Positions 7,629 to 14,493 of a stretch of 64,000 nucleotides of DNA are shown here, in pieces; positions within the stretch are counted from its first letter, which is position 1, and every line of letters starts with the position of its first letter. The DNA is from Labedaea rhizosphaerae (lineage in GTDB: Bacteria > Actinomycetota > Actinomycetes > Mycobacteriales > Pseudonocardiaceae). The position numbers and the translations under genes are program-made. The notes beneath the pieces were generated by a model. That model saw only the letters and a list, made by a program, of their open reading frames with translations. It had not been told where the DNA came from and searched no databases. The stretch is from positions 534,784 through 598,783 of the forward strand of contig NZ_SNXZ01000003.1 in NCBI RefSeq assembly GCF_004362825.1, in the 5' to 3' direction.

Positions 7629-8963
7629 GTGGCGATGTGCGAGATCCGCAGCTTCCCGGCGCTGGGTTTCGACCCGACGCCCGGCAACGCCGGCGCGGTC
7701 CAGGAGGTCATCAGCAAACTGCTGACCGCGCAGGTGACCCTCGGGGAGTGCGCGAGCCGGATGGCCGACGCGCTCGACGTCTCCGACGACTGGGACGGCG
7801 ACGCGGCCGACGACTTCCACGACAACGGCGACGACCTGCCCCAGGCGTTCAACTCCGGCAGCCAGTCGATGGCCAACGCGGCCAAGGCGCTGTCCACCTG
7901 GTACGGCCAGCTCACCTGCAACCAGCAGACCACCGAGGTGCTGGAGAAGGAGGCCGAGAAGGCCAAGAAGGACGCCGAGCTCATGCACCAGCAGGAGGCC
8001 ACGGCGATCCGGCACGCGGCCAACGCGGGCCCGCACGAGCAGGCCGGCGCGAACGCCAAGGCCGACACGGCGATCCTGCGGGCGATGGCCGCGGACTTCG
8101 CCTACCAGCAGGTGATCAACCGGGCCAAGGCGTTGCAGAAGCGGCACCTGCAGCAGGCGAACCAGGCGGCCGAGGGCGTCAAGGCAGGCGAGGACGACTC
8201 GTTCCAGCCGGAGAACGACGGCTGGCTCGTGCAGATCACCGACGGCGTCTCGAAGACCACCGACATCGTGTCGACGGTGTCCGGCACGATCGCGGCCGCG
8301 TCGCTGGTGGTGCCGGTGGCGGGCGAGGTCGTCGCACCGGTGGCCGGCACGGTTGCCGCGGGTGCGGGTGCCGTGCACACCGTCGCCGCGATCGGCCAGA
8401 AGATCGAGGGCTCGAAGAACGCCCCGTCCATGGCCGAGATCGCGATCGGCGCGGTGCCGACCAAGGCGGTCACGGCTCCGGCCGGCGCGCTGGGCAAGCA
8501 GGTGCTCAGGCGGGGCGAGGGTGTCGCGCTCAAGCAGGGCCTGAAGCAGGCGGGCAAGGACACGGTGGACTCGACCAACTTCGCCAAGGTGGTCAAGGGC
8601 ATCAAGGACATGAAGGCCGCTCGCGGCGACGACGTCATGGCCCGCGCCGAGGCCAAAGCCGCGACGCGGGAGGGGCTGGAGAAGAAGGGCGAGGCGCTCG
8701 GCAAGCACCTGCCCGGCGTCGACCGCAGCAACTACGAGGCCATCGGCCGGTGGCGCTCGGCGCACGAGGCGGCGGCGGGCACCGTGGACAGCGTCGACAA
8801 GATCCACCAGGCCGCCGACCCGGACTACAAGCAGTCGGCGGGCGACAAGCGCACGCTCAACGGGCTCAAGGCGTTCCTGAACCCGAGCGTCGACTCGCTG
8901 GCGGGCTGGGGCAAGAGCGAGCTCACGGACGCGGCGAAGAACGCCACCCACCACGGGAAGTAG
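7629..8963 (+). CDS. T7SS-like LGFDPxPGNAG protein with central glycine-zipper segment
   Basis: 444 residues from GTG 7629, 5 nt after the WXG100 stop, with GGGAGG as ribosome site. The N-terminal ~180 residues repeat the landmarks of the gene at 5113: LGFDPTPGNAG, DDWDGDAADDF, LSTWYGQLTCNQQTTEVLEKEAEK. A small-residue membrane-active or zipper segment (about 215-260, VAGEVVAPVAGTVAAGAGAV) follows, then a Lys-rich helical C-terminus (RRGEGVALKQG ... DKRTLNGLKAF). No catalytic motif is recognised. It may be a secreted structural protein or the body of a T7SS effector. Confidence 0.75.
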   Translation: MAMCEIRSFPALGFDPTPGNAGAVQEVISKLLTAQVTLGECASRMADALDVSDDWDGDAADDFHDNGDDLPQAFNSGSQSMANAAKALSTWYGQLTCNQQTTEVLEKEAEKAKKDAELMHQQEATAIRHAANAGPHEQAGANAKADTAILRAMAADFAYQQVINRAKALQKRHLQQANQAAEGVKAGEDDSFQPENDGWLVQITDGVSKTTDIVSTVSGTIAAASLVVPVAGEVVAPVAGTVAAGAGAVHTVAAIGQKIEGSKNAPSMAEIAIGAVPTKAVTAPAGALGKQVLRRGEGVALKQGLKQAGKDTVDSTNFAKVVKGIKDMKAARGDDVMARAEAKAATREGLEKKGEALGKHLPGVDRSNYEAIGRWRSAHEAAAGTVDSVDKIHQAADPDYKQSAGDKRTLNGLKAFLNPSVDSLAGWGKSELTDAAKNATHHGK

Positions 8964-8976
8964 GCGGGACGACTCG

Positions 8977-9672
8977 ATGCGGATCGCATTGCCTGCGGAG
9001 GCCGTCCAGGTGCCGCTGCAGCGCCACGACGAGGCCGTGCGGACGTTCGCCGCGATCATGGCGAAGCTGCGCGACGCGCCGGACGGCTCGTCCGGCGACC
9101 TGGAGGCGGCCGCGGCCGAGGCGGTGGAGACGGCGGTGCGCGGCGGGGCGTTCCTGATGGCGGTGCTCGCCCCGCCCGGTTGTGGTGCGGCGCTGCTCAC
9201 CGGCGTGATGCTGGACGTGCCCGACGGCTGGGACGCCGACAGCACCGACAGCGCCGAGCAGCTGCGCGAGTCGCTGGAGAACGTCGGCGGCCCCGACGTG
9301 CGGGAGACCGCGACCATGCGGACCGGCCTCGGGCTCGCCGTCATCGCGAACCGGGTGCCCGGCGTGGAGCAGGCGCGGGCCCGCAAGCCGATGACGCTGC
9401 AGTTGCAGGCGTTGATCCCGGAGCCGGGTCAGCCGCGGATGCTGCTGCTCACCCTGGCGGCGCCGCAGACGCTCGGCTGGGACCGGCACCAGGCGTTGTT
9501 CGCGGCCATCGTGGCGTCCGCACAACCGGATCGAGCGGCTGACCCGGCTACCGACCCAGCGCGGGAACCAGCGGCCGAAACCCCGGTTGAGCAGCCCAAA
9601 CCTGCTCCGGCGCGGCGACGGCCCGCCCCGGTCGAGGACGAGACGTTCGAAAACATCACCTATCAGCTCTAG
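8977..9672 (+). CDS. T7SS-locus protein, homologous to the C-terminus of the gene at 5113
   Basis: 231 residues from ATG 8977, 13 nt after the previous stop. LTGVMLDVPDGWDADS and MLLLTLAAPQTLGWDRHQALFAAIVA align with YTGVVLPAPPQWDGTS and the LTLQARGADGWATRRALFLRAVA block of the first gene in the locus. So this is the same domain free-standing. The tail (about 190-231) is Pro/Ala-rich and ends FENITYQL. It may be a chaperone or adaptor for the locus, an inference from co-localisation and domain sharing. The stop abuts a large palindrome. Confidence 0.75.
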   Translation: MRIALPAEAVQVPLQRHDEAVRTFAAIMAKLRDAPDGSSGDLEAAAAEAVETAVRGGAFLMAVLAPPGCGAALLTGVMLDVPDGWDADSTDSAEQLRESLENVGGPDVRETATMRTGLGLAVIANRVPGVEQARARKPMTLQLQALIPEPGQPRMLLLTLAAPQTLGWDRHQALFAAIVASAQPDRAADPATDPAREPAAETPVEQPKPAPARRRPAPVEDETFENITYQL

Positions 9673-9832
9673 GCGCTGTCCTGTGGATCTCGGTCGATGG
9701 GCTTCGTGATCGAGGTGGTTCCTGGCAAGGCGGCGGGAAGCCCTCGTACCGGAGGTACTCGGGCTTTCCGCCAACGCCGCCAGGGGCCGCCTCGGCGCGA
9801 AGACCGCGACCACGGATCCGCAGGGCAGCGCC
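9672..9832. repeat. 161-bp imperfect palindrome
   Basis: The two halves, GGCGCTGTCCTGTGGATC... from 9672 and its reverse complement from 9832 (GGCGCTGCCCTGCGGATC...), match with scattered substitutions. The centre is GTACC-GGA-GGTAC at 9746-9758. The dyad axis at 9752 is exactly midway. It begins on the last base of the upstream stop codon. It looks like a non-autonomous palindromic repeat (REP/MITE-like) and could also end transcription. No target-site duplication is evident. Confidence 0.7.
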
Positions 9833-9869
9833 ATGGCCCGCTGTCGGTGGGATCAGGCAGTATGACGGG

Positions 9870-11996
9870 GTGTCAGCCGACAAGATCACCCCGGACGTGC
9901 GGCCCGGATGGCCGTTCCCGCTCGGCGCCCACCCCGAGGGTGGCGGCGTGCGGTTCGCGGTGACCTCGGCGGTCGCGGAGGCCGTCGAGGTGTGCCTGGT
10001 CGACGGCGAGGGCGACGAGCCCGGGAGCGAACGCAGAGTCGAGCTGACCGAGCAGACCTTCGGTGTCTGGCACGGCGTGGTCCCGGGCGTCACCGCCGGG
10101 CAGCGCTACGGCTTCCGCGTGCACGGCCCGTACGACCCGGCCAACGGGCTGCGCTGCAACCCGCACAAGCTGCTGGTCGACCCGTACGCCTACCGCGTCA
10201 CCGGCGGGCTGACCGAACTCGAGCCGGCGCTGGGCTACCGGGGCGACCCGATGACCGGTCCCCGGTCCACTGTGGACTCACTCGGGCACGTCCCGTTGTC
10301 GGTGGTCACGGCGCCGGGCGGGGCCGACACCGGCACCCGGCCCGAGGTGCCGTTCGAGGAGACCGTGCTCTACGAACTGCATGTGCGCGGCTTCACCCAG
10401 CGCCACCCCGAAGTGCCGCCCGAGCAGCGCGGCACCTACCTCGGGCTGGCTCAGCCCGCCGTCGTCGAGCACCTCGTGCGCCTGGGCGTCACCGCGGTGG
10501 AGTTGTTGCCGGTCAACGCCTTCTCCGACGAGCCGGCCCTGCTCAAGGGCGGGCGCCACAACTACTGGGGCTACTCGACGCTGGCCTTCCTCGCGCCGCA
10601 CCCGGGCTACGCCTCGCGACCGGGCGCCGAGGTCGAGGAGTTCCGCACGATGGTCGCGGCGCTGCACGCCGAGGGCATCGAGGTGATCCTCGACGTGGTG
10701 TTCAACCACACCTGCGAGGGCGGCGTGAGCGGGCCGACGCTGTCGTTGCGTGGGCTGGACGCGCCCGCGTACTACCTGCTCGACCGGGGCGGGCGCGACC
10801 ACGACCTGACCGGCTGCGGCAACACCCTCGACGCCGGTTCGCCTGCCGTCGTGCGGTTGGTGACCGATGCGCTGCGCCGCTGGGTCGCGCTCGGCGTCGA
10901 CGGCTTCCGGTTCGACCTCGCGAGCGTGCTCGGCCGTCCCGGTGGTGGCGGGTTCCACCCGCACGCGCCGCTGCTCACGGCCATCGCCACCGATCCGTTG
11001 CTGTGCACGACGAAGCTGATCGCCGAGCCGTGGGACGCGACCGCCGAGGGCTACCGGGTGGGCGGGTTCGGCGCGCAGTGGGCGGAGTGGAACGGCCGCT
11101 ACCGCGACACCGTGCGGGACTTCTGGCGGGGCGCGACCGGGGTGCGCGACCTGGCGTACCGGCTCTCCGGCTCGTCGGACCTCTACGGCAACAACCGCCG
11201 CAGGCCGTGGGCGTCGGTCAACTTCGTCACCGCGCACGACGGGTTCACCTTGCGCGACCTGGTGTCCTACAACGAAAAGCACAACGAGGCCAACGGCGAG
11301 GACAACCGCGACGGCACCAACGACAACCGCTCGTGGAACCACGGCGTCGAAGGCGAGACGACGGATCCCGACATCGTCGCCCTGCGCCGCCGGCAGGTCC
11401 GCAACATGCTGGCCACGCTGTTGTTGTCGACCGGCACCCCCATGCTCACGGCAGGCGACGAGTTAGGCCGCACCCAGGGCGGCAACAACAACGCCTACTG
11501 CCTGGACGACGAGACGACGTGGGTCGACTGGTCGTCCACTCCGGACGATCTGCTGGCGTTCGTGCGGCAGCTGACCATGCTTCGCCACCGGTCCCCCGCC
11601 CTGCGCCAGCCCCAGTTCTTCGACGGGCGCCCCACCCGCTCGGGCGAACCGGACCTGGTGTGGCTGCGCGCCGACGGCCGCCCCATGACCGACCACGACT
11701 GGTTCGACGACAGCCGCCGGACCCTGGGCATGTGGATCGACGGCTCGGAAAGCCTGGCCCGCAACCGCGAAGGCGACCTGGTGTCCGACCACTCGTGGCT
11801 GGTGGTGCTGCACGCCGGCGCCGACGAGGTGGAAGTGACCCTGCCGGGGGCGAAGTTCGGCTCGTCGTTCCAGCCGGTCCTCGACACCGGCAGCCCCAAC
11901 GGCGTGCCTGCCGACTCGTCCACCCTCGCCCCGGACGCCACGGTGACGGTGCCGGGCCGGACGGTGTTGTTGCTGCGGGCACCGAGGCTGCTGTAG
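9870..11996 (+). CDS. glgX: glycogen debranching enzyme GlgX
   Basis: 708 residues from GTG 9870. GH13 isoamylase type: an N-terminal CBM48 (about 14-105, PFPLGAHPEGGGVRFAV), then the barrel with catalytic D349 (VDGFRFDLAS), E386 (LIAEPWD) and D457 (VTAHDGFTLRDLVSYNEKHNEANGEDNRDG). It hydrolyses alpha-1,6 branches of phosphorylase-trimmed glucan. It is full length for GlgX. A CAGTAT -10-like box lies 6 nt before the start, suggesting leaderless transcription. glgP and glgE lie a few kb downstream. Confidence 0.95.
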   Translation: MSADKITPDVRPGWPFPLGAHPEGGGVRFAVTSAVAEAVEVCLVDGEGDEPGSERRVELTEQTFGVWHGVVPGVTAGQRYGFRVHGPYDPANGLRCNPHKLLVDPYAYRVTGGLTELEPALGYRGDPMTGPRSTVDSLGHVPLSVVTAPGGADTGTRPEVPFEETVLYELHVRGFTQRHPEVPPEQRGTYLGLAQPAVVEHLVRLGVTAVELLPVNAFSDEPALLKGGRHNYWGYSTLAFLAPHPGYASRPGAEVEEFRTMVAALHAEGIEVILDVVFNHTCEGGVSGPTLSLRGLDAPAYYLLDRGGRDHDLTGCGNTLDAGSPAVVRLVTDALRRWVALGVDGFRFDLASVLGRPGGGGFHPHAPLLTAIATDPLLCTTKLIAEPWDATAEGYRVGGFGAQWAEWNGRYRDTVRDFWRGATGVRDLAYRLSGSSDLYGNNRRRPWASVNFVTAHDGFTLRDLVSYNEKHNEANGEDNRDGTNDNRSWNHGVEGETTDPDIVALRRRQVRNMLATLLLSTGTPMLTAGDELGRTQGGNNNAYCLDDETTWVDWSSTPDDLLAFVRQLTMLRHRSPALRQPQFFDGRPTRSGEPDLVWLRADGRPMTDHDWFDDSRRTLGMWIDGSESLARNREGDLVSDHSWLVVLHAGADEVEVTLPGAKFGSSFQPVLDTGSPNGVPADSSTLAPDATVTVPGRTVLLLRAPRLL

Positions 11997-12065
11997 CAAA
12001 GCTCGGTCTCCGAGGCTGATCCAGGGTTTGAGAAGCCGAGTGCCGGCCGAGTCCGGTGTGCCACC

Positions 12066-12149
12066 ATGCCCCGCATGCCGGTGACCTTGTGGCGCGACCG
12101 CCCGATCGACCTCGCCCTGGTCGCGTCGTGTGGGTGTCCGGGTGCGTGA
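12066..12149 (+). CDS. cysteine-containing leader peptide upstream of the cysteine dioxygenase operon
   Basis: Short ORF of 27 codons with ATG at 12066 and a second in-frame ATG at 12075. The peptide ends with RPIDLALVASCGCPGA: two Cys codons (TGT at 12129 and 12135) five and three residues before its end, after the basic-I-D-L stretch seen in actinobacterial Cys leader peptides. The stop codon lies inside a perfect palindrome. Downstream genes degrade cysteine and handle sulfane sulfur, so stalling at Cys codons could signal cysteine supply. The peptide is seen; the mechanism is inferred from related leaders. Confidence 0.65.
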   Translation: MPRMPVTLWRDRPIDLALVASCGCPGA

Positions 12150-12160
12150 TCACGCACCCG
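12139..12160. promoter_or_regulatory. 22-bp perfect palindrome over the leader-peptide stop codon
   Basis: The arm CGGGTGCGTGA (12139-12149) is followed immediately by its exact reverse complement. The TGA stop of the leader peptide is at the centre, 40 bp before the cysteine dioxygenase start. It could be an RNA hairpin opened or closed by ribosome position, or a protein-binding site. A ribosome stalled on the Cys codons would sit against its left arm. Confidence 0.65.
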
Positions 12161-12188
12161 CCGACCACCCCACCCACAGGAGCACCCC

Positions 12189-12692
12189 ATGACCGCACCG
12201 GCCATCGACCTGCACCCCGCACTGCCCACCCTGCCCGGCCTCGTCCGCCCCGAGCGCGATCTCTGGAAGCCGCGGGAACTGCGTGAACTCACGTCCACGG
12301 TGGCCGCCGACCTGGCCACGCCGCTGCTCGGCCTGCTGCGGTTCACCGAGCCGAAGCGGTGGTGGACCCGGCTCGCGCTGACCGACGGCGTGGAGTTGTG
12401 GCTGCTCTCGTGGCTGCCCGGCCAGCGGACCGCACCACACGACCACGGCGGCGCGTCCGGCTCGTTCACCGTGCTGCTCGGCGAGGTCGCCGAGTCCTAC
12501 CGGTACCCGGCCGGACCGGTCCGCGAGCAGCGGCACGTCACCGGCGCGTCGATCGGGTTCGGCGCCGGACGGGCGCACCAGGTGCGCAACGAAAGCCGCG
12601 AACGGGCCGCGACCGTGCACGCCTACTCGCCACCCCTGGTGCCGACCAGGGAGTACGTCAGCCTGTCCGACATCCCCGCGGAGATCCCATGA
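12189..12692 (+). CDS. cysteine dioxygenase-type cupin
   Basis: 167 residues from ATG 12189 (AGGAG upstream). The cupin iron site is H84 and H86 in TAPHDHGGASGSF, with H130 in GRAHQV. It matches the bacterial type I cysteine dioxygenase family, which oxidises L-cysteine to cysteine sulfinate. Close relatives use 3-mercaptopropionate, so the thiol substrate is not certain. Its stop overlaps the rhodanese start (ATGA), giving a sulfur-catabolic operon behind a Cys leader peptide. Confidence 0.88.
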   Translation: MTAPAIDLHPALPTLPGLVRPERDLWKPRELRELTSTVAADLATPLLGLLRFTEPKRWWTRLALTDGVELWLLSWLPGQRTAPHDHGGASGSFTVLLGEVAESYRYPAGPVREQRHVTGASIGFGAGRAHQVRNESRERAATVHAYSPPLVPTREYVSLSDIPAEIP

Positions 12693-13084
12693 GTGCTGTC
12701 GACGACCTGCTTGCCCAAGCCCGGGCCGAACTGACCCGGGTCGAGCCCGCCGAGGCCGACCGGATGCGCGCGGACGGCGCCCTCATCGTGGACATCCGCC
12801 CCATCGCCAACCGCGCGGCCGAGGGCGAGATCCCCGGTTCGGTGCCGGTCGAACGCATCCACCTGGAGTGGCGCCTCGACCCCGAGGGCGAGCACCGGAT
12901 GCCCGGTTTCACCGCCACGACGCCGGTGATCGTGGTCTGCAACGAGGGCTATTCGTCGAGCCTGGCCGCACGCGACCTCAAACACCTCGGCCTGCCCAAC
13001 GCCACCGACCTGATCGGCGGGTTCCGGGCGTGGGCCGCGGCCGGGCTGCCTGTTCAGCCCGGCGGAACGCCTGCTGTGCCCTGA
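12689..13084 (+). CDS. rhodanese-like sulfurtransferase
   Basis: 131 residues. Single rhodanese domain with VDIRPIANRAAEGEIPGSVPVERIHLEWRLDP, the active-site loop VVCNEGYSSSLAA (C84) and TDLIGGFRAWAAAGLPV. It would carry sulfane sulfur as a persulfide at C84. Four-base overlap with the cysteine dioxygenase gene indicates coupled translation, and the pairing recurs in actinomycetes. The 3' end of the gene runs into degenerate tandem repeats. Confidence 0.9.
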   Translation: MSAVDDLLAQARAELTRVEPAEADRMRADGALIVDIRPIANRAAEGEIPGSVPVERIHLEWRLDPEGEHRMPGFTATTPVIVVCNEGYSSSLAARDLKHLGLPNATDLIGGFRAWAAAGLPVQPGGTPAVP

Positions 13085-13150
13085 GCGTCTGCTGTGCCCT
13101 GAAGGGTCTGCGGCGCCCTGGAAGTCCGTCGTGTCCGAGAAGTCGCGGCG
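13071..13150. repeat. degenerate 18-19-bp tandem repeat
   Basis: CTGCTGTGCCCTGA occurs at 13071 and 13089, then CTGCGGCGCCCTGGA at 13108 and a weaker copy near 13127. The first copy spans the rhodanese stop codon. It is different in sequence from the 22-bp arrays elsewhere in the window. Confidence 0.5.
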
Positions 13151-13152
13151 TC

Positions 13153-13174
13153 TCAAGGGCCACGGTGCCCTTGA
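13153..13174 (+). terminator. hairpin after the rhodanese gene
   Basis: TCAAGGGC-CACGGT-GCCCTTGA: a perfect 8-bp stem with a 6-nt loop. It has no T-tract, which is usual in high-GC actinomycetes. It probably ends the cysteine dioxygenase/rhodanese transcript. Confidence 0.5.
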
Positions 13175-13301
13175 AGGCAGCGCCACCCACCCCAACTCTT
13201 GCCCCGGCCACGGAAGCGCGCACGCCGTGGACGGTCGATGCTGATCGGTGCGAGCGATGAACGTGTGACAGGTGGGGAACCGGACCGGGTGGAGGCGCGT
13301 C

Positions 13302-14453
13302 TTGCAGGAAGTGCGCATCCTTCGCCATCCGTTCGTGTACGTGCCGCTGGCCACGGTTCTCGTCCTGGCCGTCGTCTACCGGACGGTCGAGGACACCGCG
13401 ATGGGCGTGCTCGGCCTCTTCGCCGGGGCCGTCCTCGGCCTGGACGCCCTGAACCTGGGCATGCTGCTCGGCGCGCTGGTTCTCGGCGTGCGGGTGCACC
13501 GGGTCGTGCTCGGCGTCGGCGCCCGGGTGTGGGAGCGGCGCAAGCCGCAGCAGTTGCTGATGTTGCGCGCCGTGCCGGTGATCCTGTGGGTCTCGGTCGC
13601 CCCGGGCAAGGCACCGGTCCGCAGACGCATGGCGGCCACGGCCGGGGTGGCCCTGCTCTTCGCCCTGCTGACGGTCGCGGGGCTCACCTTCGCCGCCATC
13701 GACGGCGCGCCCTTCTGGGTCGCGGCGACGGCCGGCGCCGTGCTGCTGGTGGCCCCCGAACTGCGCCCACAGCAGACCGTCCGCACCACCACCGTGGGCT
13801 GGCTGCTCTTCCGCGTGCCCCGCCTGACCGGCCGCGCGGCCGACCAGCTCACCGCGGCCCCGATGGTCACCACCGCGTTCAAGGCCGCGGAGGCCGGGGA
13901 TCTCGACACCGCCGAACGCCTGGCCGCCGAACTGGCCGCCCGGTACCCGGACCTCCCGGCCGCCCTCGCGGTCCGCACCGCGGTCCTGGAACTGCGCGGC
14001 CGCTATGCCGAAGCGATGCTCCTGACGGTGAAGCTGGCCGGTGACCGGACCCAGGAACCCCACGAGGCAGCGGTGAACTTCGCCGCCCTCGCCGGGATCG
14101 CCTGCGTCACCGTGGAAGCGGGTCAGCTGGACAGCGAGACCGGTTTGTCCACGGCGGCCATGGCGCTCGCGAATGCCGAAACCCTCGGGTACCACACGGT
14201 GAAGCTGCTCGGGACGCGTGCGTTGCTCGCCTTGCTGACCGGGGACACGGCGCGGGCGGTCGCGTTGGCGGGCCAGGCCGCGGCGGTCACCGACGAGCCG
14301 CTGGTGCGGGCCAACGACCTGGCCACCTTGACCGCCGCGTACATGGCCGAGGGCGACAACGCGGCGGCACGCGTGAGCCTGGCCAAGGCGGAGGCGCTGG
14401 TGCCGTGGCTGCCGCGGATCACGGTGCTGCGGCAGCGGTTGTCCATCAGCTGA
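13302..14453 (+). CDS. membrane protein with C-terminal TPR-like repeats
   Basis: 383 residues if started at TTG 13302, which has GGAGG six bases upstream; GTG 13272 and GTG 13311 are alternatives. There are hydrophobic segments near residues 15-30, 45-65, and 110-150 (MAATAGVALLFALLTVAGLTFAAI). The intervening block VLGVRVHRVVLGVGARVWE faintly recalls site-2 protease N-termini but lacks HExxH. The C-terminal half (AAEAGDLDTAERLAAELAARYPD ... GDTARAVALAGQAA) is tetratricopeptide-like. Function unknown. Confidence 0.75.
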   Translation: MQEVRILRHPFVYVPLATVLVLAVVYRTVEDTAMGVLGLFAGAVLGLDALNLGMLLGALVLGVRVHRVVLGVGARVWERRKPQQLLMLRAVPVILWVSVAPGKAPVRRRMAATAGVALLFALLTVAGLTFAAIDGAPFWVAATAGAVLLVAPELRPQQTVRTTTVGWLLFRVPRLTGRAADQLTAAPMVTTAFKAAEAGDLDTAERLAAELAARYPDLPAALAVRTAVLELRGRYAEAMLLTVKLAGDRTQEPHEAAVNFAALAGIACVTVEAGQLDSETGLSTAAMALANAETLGYHTVKLLGTRALLALLTGDTARAVALAGQAAAVTDEPLVRANDLATLTAAYMAEGDNAAARVSLAKAEALVPWLPRITVLRQRLSIS

Positions 14454-14485
14454 TCCCGGGCCCCGTCGACGGACGAGGCCCGGGA
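14454..14485. terminator. bidirectional terminator between convergent genes
   Basis: Perfect 9-bp stem TCCCGGGCC (14454-14462) / GGCCCGGGA (14477-14485), with a further CGTC/GACG pairing in the loop. It starts directly after one stop codon and ends 8 bp from the stop of glgP. Confidence 0.75.
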
Positions 14486-14493
14486 GCGAGCCG

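Noticed and set aside
12056-12286. 76-codon ORF before cysteine dioxygenase
   Set aside because: It overlaps the better supported leader peptide in another frame and runs into the dioxygenase gene; its composition is not protein-like.
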